This document shows, in pieces, positions 35,335-43,554 of a stretch of DNA of 64,000 bases. Under the pieces are notes generated by a model that saw nothing but the letters and a program-made list of their open reading frames with translations, ran no database searches and had not been told where the DNA came from. Source of the stretch: Microvirga terrestris (lineage in GTDB: Bacteria; Pseudomonadota; Alphaproteobacteria; Rhizobiales; Beijerinckiaceae); NCBI RefSeq assembly GCF_015694425.1, contig NZ_JADQDN010000003.1, forward strand, positions 62,001 to 126,000, read 5' to 3'. The position numbers were made by a program, and so were the translations under genes. Each line of letters starts with the position of its first letter. Position 1 is the stretch's first letter.

Positions 35335-36264
35335 ATGAGCGGGACACAGAGTGCTAACGACATTCGCGACATGCTGCTGGACTCGGCGGGCCTCTCGCTC
35401 GACCGTCTTCCGATGCTGCACGTCATCTTCGACCGCATGACCACGAGTTGCGCCGAGCATCTGCGCCACATGGCGGCCTCGCCCATGTATTATTCGCTCA
35501 GCGGTCTCGAGAGCGGGCGAGTCAGCGAAATCCTTGAGATGTACGAGGCCAATGCGGTCGCCGGCATCTTTCACGCTCCCGAATGGGACAGCCACATCCT
35601 GATCGGTTTCGACCGGGATTTCATCTACACGATGGTGGAGGTGCTCTTCGGATCCGACGGGTCCGAGGCACCCGTTGAAGAAGCCCGCGGCTTTTCCACC
35701 ATCGAGCTGCGCATGGCGCAGACGCTGTTCGAGCAGGTTGCCAAGGCCCTGCAGGCCTCTTTTTCGCTGGTAACCGATACCAAGTTCAAGCTCGAGCGAA
35801 TCGAGACCCGCATGGACTTCGCGGTCATCGGGCGCCGTAACAATCAGGCGATCGCTGCGAAATTCCTGCTGCAAGCGCTCAACCGCGGTGGCGAGATGTT
35901 TGTCGTCATTCCGCAATCGGTCCTCAATCCGATGAGAAAGGTGCTCTCCCGCGTCGTTTCCGGCGAATCCTCCGGCCGTGATCCGCGCTGGATGAAGCAG
36001 ATCGCAACCGAGGTGAAGAAGACAGAAGTGACACTCAAGGCAGTTCTTGAGGAGCGTTTCCTTTCGCTGGGCGAGATTGCGGATCTGAAGGTGGGCGACG
36101 TCATCGAGTTGCAGGCAACGCCAAGAAGCCGGGTCAAGCTCGAAGGTAATCATCAGGGCCTGTTCTGGTGCAATATCGGCCAGTCCGAAGGCACCTATGT
36201 TCTCAAGGTCGACGAACATATCGATCAAGAAAAGGAATTCCTCGACGATGTCCTCCCTCGCTAA
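35335..36264 (+). CDS. fliM: FliM, flagellar motor switch protein
   Basis: This 309-aa C-ring protein has a middle domain (TEFSSL-free, CheC-like: LIGFDRDFIYTMVEVLFGSD) and a C-terminal FliN-like domain (LGEIADLKVGDVIELQATPR). The CheY-binding N-terminal peptide typical of enteric FliM is not obvious, the first residues being MSGTQSANDIRDMLLDSAG. It lies three bases after motA and its end overlaps the next gene by 17 bases. Confidence 0.94.
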   Translation: MSGTQSANDIRDMLLDSAGLSLDRLPMLHVIFDRMTTSCAEHLRHMAASPMYYSLSGLESGRVSEILEMYEANAVAGIFHAPEWDSHILIGFDRDFIYTMVEVLFGSDGSEAPVEEARGFSTIELRMAQTLFEQVAKALQASFSLVTDTKFKLERIETRMDFAVIGRRNNQAIAAKFLLQALNRGGEMFVVIPQSVLNPMRKVLSRVVSGESSGRDPRWMKQIATEVKKTEVTLKAVLEERFLSLGEIADLKVGDVIELQATPRSRVKLEGNHQGLFWCNIGQSEGTYVLKVDEHIDQEKEFLDDVLPR

Positions 36265-36559
36265 CATCATCCTTTTCTTGGCTCTCGTGACAACTAGCAT
36301 CATGGTTGCGGTCATGTACGTGAAGCTCAAGAAGCTCGACCGGTACCATGCCGAATATCAGCAGATCTTCGACAGAACCGGGGCCGCTCTCAAGGGCGCT
36401 CAGACGGCCGTCATGAGCTTCGGAACTGAGGGCAAGGACACGCTTGCCATGCTCGGTATGCGCATCGAGGAGGCCAAGGCGGTCGCAGCGCAACTGGAAA
36501 CTCTCACACGAGAGGCAAGCCAGCATCAGCAGTCACGCTCCAATTCTCTTAATTCGTAA
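36248..36559 (+). CDS. Small membrane protein between fliM and fliN (DUF6468-like)
   Basis: This 103-aa protein from the ATG at 36248 has one N-terminal membrane segment (LANIILFLALVTTSIMVAVM) followed by a helical, probably coiled-coil cytoplasmic part (MRIEEAKAVAAQLETLTREA). A short protein of this form is usual between fliM and fliN in alphaproteobacteria; I believe it is the DUF6468 family but cannot search. It could tether the C-ring or stator region to the membrane (inference). Confidence 0.7.
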   Translation: MSSLANIILFLALVTTSIMVAVMYVKLKKLDRYHAEYQQIFDRTGAALKGAQTAVMSFGTEGKDTLAMLGMRIEEAKAVAAQLETLTREASQHQQSRSNSLNS

Positions 36560-36570
36560 GGTCAACTTCC

Positions 36571-36924
36571 ATGACAAATCCCTTCGAAAATAAGTCTCAA
36601 GACAAAGCGATCTGGCAGCAGGAGAGCGCCATCTCCTCGCAGGATGACAAGCTCGGTGGCAGGAATCTTGACTCCATCCTGCGTATTCCGGTCACGATTC
36701 AGGTCGTTCTCGGGTCCGCCACCATGCCTGTTGCCAACCTGATGAAGCTCGGCAGGGGCGCCATCGTTCCTCTCGATCACCGCGTGGGTGAACCTGTCGA
36801 TGTCGTCGTCAACGGCAGAATTATCGCCCGCGGCGAAGTGGTGGTCGTCGAAGACGACAACTCCCGCTTCGGGATCTCGCTCACCGAGATCGTCGGTCCC
36901 CCCAGCAACGATCTTAACGGCTGA
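36571..36924 (+). CDS. fliN: FliN, flagellar motor switch protein
   Basis: This 117-aa protein of the C-ring base is recognised by the SpoA-type domain ILRIPVTIQVVLGSATMPVA, then LDHRVGEPVDVVVNGRIIAR. A ~35-residue charged N-terminal extension precedes the domain. It lies in the motA-fliM-fliN-fliG-flhB operon. Confidence 0.94.
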   Translation: MTNPFENKSQDKAIWQQESAISSQDDKLGGRNLDSILRIPVTIQVVLGSATMPVANLMKLGRGAIVPLDHRVGEPVDVVVNGRIIARGEVVVVEDDNSRFGISLTEIVGPPSNDLNG

Positions 36925-36938
36925 AGTGGCATTTCCGC

Positions 36939-37967
36939 ATGGTCGCACCAGTTCCCATGAAGGCGAATGGCTCCAAGGTCCTGAAGGGCCCTGAGCGCGT
37001 CGCAACACTGCTCTTTGCGATGGGGAAGCCTGCTGCCAGTAGGGTCCTCAAGCATTTCAGCGAGGATGAGATCCGCCTCGTCACGAAGTCGGCCGCGGCA
37101 CTGGGCCCTGTCTCGCCCACGCAGATCGAGCAGCTGGTGGAGGAGTTTGCCTCCAACTTCACGGACGGAGCGGACCTCATCGGCGGCGCCTCCCACATCG
37201 AGAAGCTGCTGACCGGCATCCTGAGCCCGGAGCAGATCGCCAGCATCATGAGCGAGGTGGTGGGGAACGCCAACAGAAGCATCTGGGAGCGAATCTCGAC
37301 TGTATCCGAGAGCGCCATCGCCTCCTATCTGATGAAAGAGCATCCGCAGACGGCAGCCCTGATTCTCTCCAAGGTCAAGCCTTCCTGCGCCGCAAAGGTG
37401 ATGACCCAGCTCCCTCAGCCGCTTCGGAACAACCTGATGCGTCGTATGCTCAGCATGAAGCCGATCGTGGACGAGACCATGAAGAATATCGAGAAGACGC
37501 TTCATGAAGACTTCATGGCAAACTTCTCGAAGAATGCCGGTGCGGATACCCATGCGAAGATCGCCGACATCATCAACAAGATGGAGCGCGATCACATGGA
37601 GGATGTCCTGACCAACCTCTCGACCGTACGCCCGAAGTCAGCCGAGATTCTCAGAGGGTTGCTCTTCACGTTCGACGATATCGTCAAGCTTACGCCCAAG
37701 GATCGCACGACCCTGTTCGACCAGGTGCCGCCAGATCGCGTCGTCCTCGCGCTCAAGGGTACGAACGACGAATTCCGCAAGGTTGTCCTGTCGGCTCTCT
37801 CTTCGCGTGTCCGTCGGATGATCGAGCACGAGCTGAACAGCAAAGAACCGTCGTCGCATCGCGATATTGCTGAAGCCCGCCGGACCATCACGGACCTGGC
37901 GCTCGAGATGGCCGGTCGCGGAGAGATCGTCATCAACTCAGAGACTGAGGATGAAGCCTACTTCTAA
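36939..37967 (+). CDS. fliG: FliG, flagellar motor switch protein
   Basis: This 342-aa protein links the MS ring (FliF) to the C-ring and receives torque from MotA. It has the N-terminal FliF-binding region (ERVATLLFAMGKPAASRVLK), a middle domain with LMKEHPQTAALILSKVKP (an EHPQ motif), and a C-terminal domain with the charged torque helix (FDDIVKLTPKDRTTLF, LSSRVRRMIEHEL). The start at 36939 has a weak ribosome site; an ATG at 36957 is an alternative. Confidence 0.95.
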   Translation: MVAPVPMKANGSKVLKGPERVATLLFAMGKPAASRVLKHFSEDEIRLVTKSAAALGPVSPTQIEQLVEEFASNFTDGADLIGGASHIEKLLTGILSPEQIASIMSEVVGNANRSIWERISTVSESAIASYLMKEHPQTAALILSKVKPSCAAKVMTQLPQPLRNNLMRRMLSMKPIVDETMKNIEKTLHEDFMANFSKNAGADTHAKIADIINKMERDHMEDVLTNLSTVRPKSAEILRGLLFTFDDIVKLTPKDRTTLFDQVPPDRVVLALKGTNDEFRKVVLSALSSRVRRMIEHELNSKEPSSHRDIAEARRTITDLALEMAGRGEIVINSETEDEAYF

Positions 37968-37984
37968 CAGATCGGCTTCAGCTC

Positions 37985-39049
37985 ATGTCTGATACGGATG
38001 ACAAGGACAGCAAGACAGAGGCGCCTTCCGATAAGAAGGTTCGCGAGGCCCTGGAGAAAGGAAACATCCCTTTCTCCAGGGAGGCTCCCCTGTTCGCCTC
38101 GATTCTGGGCATCCTTATCGGTCTGGCTTTTGCGGTACGCAGCAACACGAAGACCCTGACGGAGAAACTGTCGCTTTTCATCAACCGGCCGCAAGATTTC
38201 CGCCTCGAGACGGGTGCTGACGCGGCGTCCCTGATCCAGGCTGTCGCTCTCGAGGTTGCCCAATGCTTGATCCCTGTCATTGTCATCCTGGCTGCTTGCA
38301 GCCTCTCTGCCTCGATCTTGCAGAACATGCCGTCCATGGTGACAGAGAGAATCAGGCCGCAATGGAACAGAATCTCTCCCATGGGGGGCTGGAAGCGCAT
38401 CTTCGGCCGGCATGGTCTCGTCGAATTTTTGAAGTCGTTGTTCAAGTTCGGGACGATGACGATGGTCAGCATTCTGCTCCTGAGATCGGAGCAATATAAG
38501 GTCTTGAATGCCATGTTCAGTGATCCGTCCCTTCTTCCGGAGCTGATGTTGACCATGGCGATGCGCCTCGTCTCCGCCATCGCGATCGCCACGATCGTTC
38601 TTGTCGCCGCTGACCTGCTTTGGGCTCGCTTCAAGTGGCGCAGTGACTTGAAGATGACTAAGCAGGAGGTGAAAGAGGAATATAAGCAGATGGAAGGCGA
38701 TCCCATGGTCAAGGCGCGTATGCGATCGCTGGCTCAGGATCGAAGCCGCAAGCGTATGCTGGCTGCCGTACCGAAGGCTACGTTCGTCATCGCGAATCCG
38801 ACACACTACGCGATTGCTCTGCGTTACGAGCGCAGTGAGGCGAGCGCACCAATCGTCGTTGCCAAGGGACAGGACCTCATCGCGCTCAAAATTCGCGAGA
38901 TCGCAGAGAAGAACGGCGTCCCCGTCATCGAGGACAAGCCTCTGGCAAGATCCATGTACAATCATGTTGAAGTGGATCGAATGATTCCGCCTGACTTCTA
39001 CAAAGCTGTCGCACAGATCCTGTTCTACATTCTCACGAGGTCGAAATGA
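37985..39049 (+). CDS. flhB: FlhB, flagellar export switch protein
   Basis: This 354-aa export-gate protein switches substrate class from rod/hook to filament. It has a Lys/Glu-rich N-terminus (DSKTEAPSDKKVREALEKGN), four membrane segments, and the cytoplasmic autocleavage motif NPTH (Asn271-Pro272) in VIANPTHYAIALRYER. It would be cleaved between Asn and Pro. Its stop overlaps the next gene's start by four bases (ATGA). Confidence 0.96.
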   Translation: MSDTDDKDSKTEAPSDKKVREALEKGNIPFSREAPLFASILGILIGLAFAVRSNTKTLTEKLSLFINRPQDFRLETGADAASLIQAVALEVAQCLIPVIVILAACSLSASILQNMPSMVTERIRPQWNRISPMGGWKRIFGRHGLVEFLKSLFKFGTMTMVSILLLRSEQYKVLNAMFSDPSLLPELMLTMAMRLVSAIAIATIVLVAADLLWARFKWRSDLKMTKQEVKEEYKQMEGDPMVKARMRSLAQDRSRKRMLAAVPKATFVIANPTHYAIALRYERSEASAPIVVAKGQDLIALKIREIAEKNGVPVIEDKPLARSMYNHVEVDRMIPPDFYKAVAQILFYILTRSK

Positions 39050-39549
39050 GAAGCCTTCGCACCGTAGGCATGGTGGCTTCCTCAAGCGAGCATCTGGATA
39101 TTCATGCTTTCGAAGAGGTACTCGCTTGTAACATCAAGGATGTTATTGCCGATTTCTGTCTCGCGGATGCCGATATCATCAGGTTCTATGCTGATAATCA
39201 GCTGCATGGGAACATGGATGAGATGATGAACTCGTCCGCTGAGCTGTTCTTCAAGGGTGAGACGCTGTCATACGGCCACGTCGCTCATGTGAGCACGGGG
39301 CGGGACGATCACGCCTGTGTGGTTCTCGACATGGAGTTCGTGCACGACGCAGTGACTGTCTTCTTCCAGCTCATCTTCGGCGACTATTACATCGGGTTAA
39401 AGATTAGCAAGGTTCTCCTCGATCCAGCCTTCAAGCGGTCCGAGTTCAACCTGTCCTCCTTCGCGCGCATGGTCTCCTCTGCACGCTTGAGACCCCTTCC
39501 TCCCCGTTTTCAGTCGCCTTCCTGCCTTGCCGAAATTGCTCGGCATTGA
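39046..39549 (+). CDS. Unknown cytosolic protein coupled to flhB
   Basis: I do not recognise this 167-aa protein. It has no signal peptide or membrane segment. The N-terminal two thirds are acidic and look globular (FEEVLACNIKDVIADFCLAD, then HACVVLDMEFVHDAVTVFFQ); the last ~35 residues are basic and Ser/Pro-rich. It overlaps flhB by four bases and the lipoprotein gene after it by one (TGATG), so it is expressed with the motor operon. A role in motility is likely from position only. Confidence 0.65.
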   Translation: MRSLRTVGMVASSSEHLDIHAFEEVLACNIKDVIADFCLADADIIRFYADNQLHGNMDEMMNSSAELFFKGETLSYGHVAHVSTGRDDHACVVLDMEFVHDAVTVFFQLIFGDYYIGLKISKVLLDPAFKRSEFNLSSFARMVSSARLRPLPPRFQSPSCLAEIARH

Positions 39550-40274
39550 TGGCTGAGCGTCGACGGCTTACATGCATGAGATGCAAATCAATCTCCAAAG
39601 CTACCATGCTCATGGTTGCAGGCATGGTCTCAGCCTGCAACTCGGCAGATAGTCTCTATCGCCAGGGTCCATGGGGGCACGCCTCCACCCCAAGAAGCTA
39701 CCCTGCCTACTCCGCTCCTTGGGGTGGGAGGCCCGCTGTCGCCGCATACGGGGTTGCCATTCAGCCGGTTTATGAGCCGCTTCATGGCGTGGAGGTTGCC
39801 TTGCCCCTCGTCCGGAGAGGCTATGAGGCCCGTCTGGAGCCGGAGCTGCCTCCCGGGCCTCTTCTGGATCGACCTGCGCTTGGTGGAAGTTCAGGTGAGA
39901 AACCCCTGTCCGTACCCGTTCCTCAACAGCCCGCCGCTTCGCAACGCGAGACCAACGCCGATGTCCAAGCCAGCGCTCCGGGAGTCTTTACGCCGCCTCA
40001 GCGCCCCTCATCCTACGCCGGGATGTGGAAAGCCAGCGTCGGCTCCGCCTCATGCCGCATTCAGCTCTCGAGCGTTCCGTCGCTTGATCTTTACAAGGCA
40101 TCGGCTCAAGGCTGCTCCAGCAATGCTCTGAAGACGGTCAACGGATGGAGCATCAATGACAATCGGGTTATCCTGTTCTCCCGCGGACAGGTTGTCGCCC
40201 GGCTATCAGGCGTCGAAGCCGCTCTCTCGGGTACGCTGAGCGGCTCCGAAGCTGCACTGACGATGACGCGCTAG
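39549..40274 (+). CDS. Lipoprotein with AprI/Inh-type protease inhibitor domain
   Basis: This ~241-aa lipoprotein has a signal sequence ending in VSAC, so the Cys is probably lipidated. A Pro/Ala-rich linker of ~110 residues follows, then a C-terminal Inh/Omp19-like beta-barrel domain (YAGMWKASVGSASCRIQLSS, with a second Cys in ASAQGCSSNALK, then LSGTLSGSEAALTMTR). Inh proteins block serralysin-type metalloproteases in the periplasm; Brucella Omp19 is a related outer-membrane lipoprotein. The start may be the ATG at 39549 or at 39576. Its place at the end of the motor operon is unusual. Confidence 0.78.
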   Translation: MAERRRLTCMRCKSISKATMLMVAGMVSACNSADSLYRQGPWGHASTPRSYPAYSAPWGGRPAVAAYGVAIQPVYEPLHGVEVALPLVRRGYEARLEPELPPGPLLDRPALGGSSGEKPLSVPVPQQPAASQRETNADVQASAPGVFTPPQRPSSYAGMWKASVGSASCRIQLSSVPSLDLYKASAQGCSSNALKTVNGWSINDNRVILFSRGQVVARLSGVEAALSGTLSGSEAALTMTR

Positions 40275-40317
40275 GATAGAACGTCCCGTCAAAATAATTT
40301 AAGCCAGTAGAATTTCT

Positions 40318-40944
40318 CTAGTCTGCCGCAACCGTTTGCCCGGGATTGAGGCCGGGAGCGTCTGCGCAGAATGAACGCGCCCCCGGGGTCCAGGCGCCGA
40401 AGCCCGCTGCGACCATATTGGCGATCACCCGGCAGACATAGCGCTTCTGCGCCGGATCGTTGTTAGGCCCGGCGTGATAGCGCGCGACCGCCATCGTCCA
40501 CGTTTCATGGCGGGTCTTCAATTCTTTTAGAAATCGTGCAGCGTATTCCACGTTCAAGCGTGGGTTCAGCATGCTCTCCAACGACGAGAACTTTTCGCGG
40601 TGATACAGATGATTGATCTGCATGCAGCCCATGTCGATCAGCCTCGCTCCAGACCGGCTCGCCTGCTCGAATTTCTGGATCGCTTCAATCGCACTGTTCG
40701 AGAAGACTGCCTTGCCCTCGACATTCATGGCGTATGGCTGCAGGCTTCCGCGCTTTCCGGTCTCCGTAAGACCCACAGAATAGAGCATTCCCAGCGGCAC
40801 GCCATATAAAGCGGAGGCGCGCATCATCTCCCGCTCGCACAAACCTGACTGAGGCTGAGCGGCGGCCGAGGTCACGTAAACGGCGCTAGAGGTAGATCCC
40901 GCCAGAGCTACTGCTATCAGCAGTCCGATTCTGTTTCGGCTCAT
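40318..40944 (-). CDS. Lytic transglycosylase of the flagellar locus
   Basis: This is a 208-aa SLT-type peptidoglycan lytic transglycosylase. It has a signal peptide (ending near AAAQ, residue ~30), then the catalytic domain with the probable active Glu in SVGLTETGKRG, the MGCMQINHLYH motif and VARYHAGPNND. The start at 40944 lies inside the end of fliK; longer in-frame starts exist up to 41073. It is the last gene of the fliF operon. CheL here lacks a hydrolase domain, so this enzyme may open the wall for the rod (inference). Confidence 0.85.
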   Translation of the reverse strand: MSRNRIGLLIAVALAGSTSSAVYVTSAAAQPQSGLCEREMMRASALYGVPLGMLYSVGLTETGKRGSLQPYAMNVEGKAVFSNSAIEAIQKFEQASRSGARLIDMGCMQINHLYHREKFSSLESMLNPRLNVEYAARFLKELKTRHETWTMAVARYHAGPNNDPAQKRYVCRVIANMVAAGFGAWTPGARSFCADAPGLNPGQTVAAD

Positions 40945-42265
40945 TGCGGGCTTCCGCCTCGTCTGGACCATGCGAACCATGGTGCCTGGAGGAATGGTTC
41001 TGGCTGTCTGCATTACCCTGGAAGCTTTGGTCTTGCATCCCCGGTTGTGGACGCTGGAATGAATTTCGGTCATGGCTGGTGGATTCAGCAGTCTGGATAT
41101 TGATCACGTCGGGCCGGTATCCGGAGGTTCTCAGCAGGCTGGAGAGTTTCTCGGCATCGTTTCGGAGGAGATCAGCCGTCTCCTGTTTCTCGACCTGAAG
41201 CTCCATCTCCAAGCTGTCGCCGGAGAGACGCATCTTGATCGTCACAAGTCCCAGTTCCACTGGATTGAGCTGCAGGCTGAGAACCCTCAGAACTCCCCCT
41301 GAGGCACGAGCCACGGCGACACGGTGCACGCCATCGCCCTGAAGGGCTGGCTGGTGAGCGCCGGAGACTTCCGACACATCATCCAAGATCGCTCTGGCCA
41401 TCTGGTGGAGCGTACCGGGTGGCAGTGAACCGACCTCTGCTTTCTGAAGACCCGGAGCAGCTTGCTTCTGCACCTCAGCGCGATCAGCCATGCGTCCGAT
41501 GGAAACCCTATCGATTCTCTTCTCGTCATCCCGCTGAAGTAGGTTGGCCGCCTCCGCATCAGGAACGACTGGCTCTCCGCCCAATGATTGCTGCAGAGGG
41601 GAATGAGGCTGCTTCGTTGCGGCTTCCATGGCCTTCTTGACGCCAAGGTAGTTTGGACGAGCTTCGATCGGAAGGTCGATTGCTTCAGCCGACGCGCTCT
41701 GTTGAAGTGCTGATTCGAAACCTTCCACAACGGGTCTGAAATGCGTTTCCTGATTCTGAATGGAGACCGATAGCTTCGGCCCTATGGCAGGGCTCAGGAT
41801 GCTGTCAGCCGCCGCGTCAGTGGTGAGCAACGGCGGCATTGAAGACGCACCATTGCGCATTTCGGGTTCGGCTTGGCTGTTCACCCCACTCTGCGACAGG
41901 ATCTGGGGCAGAAGGCCCTCAAGAACGGCATAGGCTTGACTTCCCACAAGGGGAATGGCTGCTCCTGCCGAGGGTCCATCCGGAAAAGTGGCTGAGAGCA
42001 GGGCCTGCAATACCGTCGTGTCGGTCGCGGATGTTTCCGCCGTCTGTTCGGTCGGGCTCGACAGAGTGTCATCCTGAAGTGAGTCGTTACCCTCCCGGCT
42101 TTGCTCCCGCGAGAAGCCTTCGAGCAGCGTGTCGAAGCCCGTCGTCCCGCTCCCGGAGCCCTTGCTGCCCTGCTGAACATCGGTTGCGGGGGAAGGGCCA
42201 CGCGATGTCTGTAGTGCCTCCACACCGCGGGTTGGTGTCTGAGGCATGAGATCGAGACGGGTCAT
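40886..42265 (-). CDS. fliK: FliK (MotD-type) hook-length control protein
   Basis: This 459-aa secreted ruler protein has an N-terminal ~300 residues that are Ser/Gln/Pro-rich and low in structure, and a C-terminal domain that shows the FliK motif LQLNPVELGLVTIKMRLSGD, then LLRTSGYRPDVINIQ. In Sinorhizobium this gene was first called motD and lies after motC, as here. It overlaps motC by four bases (ATGA) and the transglycosylase gene by 59 bases. Confidence 0.9.
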   Translation of the reverse strand: MTRLDLMPQTPTRGVEALQTSRGPSPATDVQQGSKGSGSGTTGFDTLLEGFSREQSREGNDSLQDDTLSSPTEQTAETSATDTTVLQALLSATFPDGPSAGAAIPLVGSQAYAVLEGLLPQILSQSGVNSQAEPEMRNGASSMPPLLTTDAAADSILSPAIGPKLSVSIQNQETHFRPVVEGFESALQQSASAEAIDLPIEARPNYLGVKKAMEAATKQPHSPLQQSLGGEPVVPDAEAANLLQRDDEKRIDRVSIGRMADRAEVQKQAAPGLQKAEVGSLPPGTLHQMARAILDDVSEVSGAHQPALQGDGVHRVAVARASGGVLRVLSLQLNPVELGLVTIKMRLSGDSLEMELQVEKQETADLLRNDAEKLSSLLRTSGYRPDVINIQTAESTSHDRNSFQRPQPGMQDQSFQGNADSQNHSSRHHGSHGPDEAEARNEPKQNRTADSSSSGGIYL

Positions 42266-43554
42266 TGAGTTACGGACGCCTGATTCTTGATTAACCTGTC
42301 GACGCGACTCAAAGCGTCACGGGCCTTGGATAAAGCCTGAAGCTGTTCCAGCCCTTGCGTTTGATTGCTCGTGTCCAGCGCCTTCTCGGCGGCAGCTTTG
42401 GTGAGCAAAGGTTTTGCCTTTTCAGCCAGGACGCCCGGTGTGCCTGGCATCGTCTGGATGTGCTCTGCCATTGCCATGGCCGAATCCAACAACGCCACGT
42501 CACTGGCAGGGAGAAGTGACCGGTCGATCTGGCGGAGATCCTCGGCCGCGGCTTTGATATTCTCCGGCGACGTAATCATGGAGGCCGCGCGATAGAGCTT
42601 TGCACGCGAAGCGCTCACTAGGTCACCCTCCACCAGCTTCTGCGCTTCCTCTGACAGCAAGCGAGCAGATTTAGTGAAGCCCTGCTCGACAGATGCGCGA
42701 GCGGTAAGAAGGTAGAGGTCGCGCCTTGCCTCCGGCTCCAGCTCCTTCATCATTATGACAAAGCCGTCGAAGCGGGACTTGTCCTGACCGAAATCGATGC
42801 GGGTCGATGCCGAAGCCAGACGCTGCCTGAAATTCCCGGCATAGACAGAGTGCCGGAAGCGTCTCAGGTACCCCGTTGCTAGGGATTGAAACTTCTCGAC
42901 ATGCCCGGTCTGACTCGCAACGAAAACCTGACGACGGAGTGCGGCTTCCTCAAGCAGCGAGCCTGGAGCCTGGAGACGAACGAAGTCGAGCAGATCATCG
43001 GACTTCGCAGGATCCTTCCGGACAACGAGCGCCGACTGAACCAGCGCCAACTGCGCGCTCATGGTCGGTGGGAAGGTGCGCGGATCAAGGGACATCAAAG
43101 CGTTGTAGGCTGCCTCCTCCCGTCCCTCGACATAGGCAAGAGCGCCTTCGACAAGAGGCCTGTCATTCTCCGTGACCACGGAGGAACCAAGCTCTAGAAG
43201 CTTCCTCAACAGACCAGGATTGCCGCCGCTCAAAACAAAAGACACGGCGGCGTGAATATTCTTGCCATTCTGCCAAACCTCGGGCTCGAGCTCCATGAAC
43301 CGCGTGTCCAGAACACCCAACAGGCCTCGCTGCCCAATATGAGCCTCCGTAGAGCCTGTTGCGATCTGATCCTGCATCAGGTGCAGCGTACGTACCATCT
43401 GCAGGGGGCTCGGAACCGACAACAGTCGAACTTCCTGCTCGACGGCAGGTTCCACCACAGCATCGGCAGGGCGGCTACTGTCATTGGAGAATGCATCCGC
43501 GGCGAACAGCAGAATCATCCCGAGAGCAGCGAGTGGGCGCACGTTCACCGTCAT
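42262..43554 (-). CDS. motC: MotC, periplasmic motility protein
   Basis: This 430-aa exported protein is known from rhizobia, where it binds MotB and is essential for motor rotation. It has a signal peptide (about 1-23, ending DAFS) and a helical repeat-like mature part; family blocks include QNGKNIHAAVSFVLSGGNPG and LVEGALAYVEGREEAAYNAL. The ATG at 43554 overlaps the motB stop (TGATG). Its chaperone MotE is encoded in the flgB operon. Confidence 0.92.
   Translation of the reverse strand: MTVNVRPLAALGMILLFAADAFSNDSSRPADAVVEPAVEQEVRLLSVPSPLQMVRTLHLMQDQIATGSTEAHIGQRGLLGVLDTRFMELEPEVWQNGKNIHAAVSFVLSGGNPGLLRKLLELGSSVVTENDRPLVEGALAYVEGREEAAYNALMSLDPRTFPPTMSAQLALVQSALVVRKDPAKSDDLLDFVRLQAPGSLLEEAALRRQVFVASQTGHVEKFQSLATGYLRRFRHSVYAGNFRQRLASASTRIDFGQDKSRFDGFVIMMKELEPEARRDLYLLTARASVEQGFTKSARLLSEEAQKLVEGDLVSASRAKLYRAASMITSPENIKAAAEDLRQIDRSLLPASDVALLDSAMAMAEHIQTMPGTPGVLAEKAKPLLTKAAAEKALDTSNQTQGLEQLQALSKARDALSRVDRLIKNQASVTQ

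Noticed and set aside
34963..36330. 455-aa leftward open frame over motA and fliM
   Set aside because: Crosses two well-supported genes on the other strand and has no domain; a high-GC shadow.
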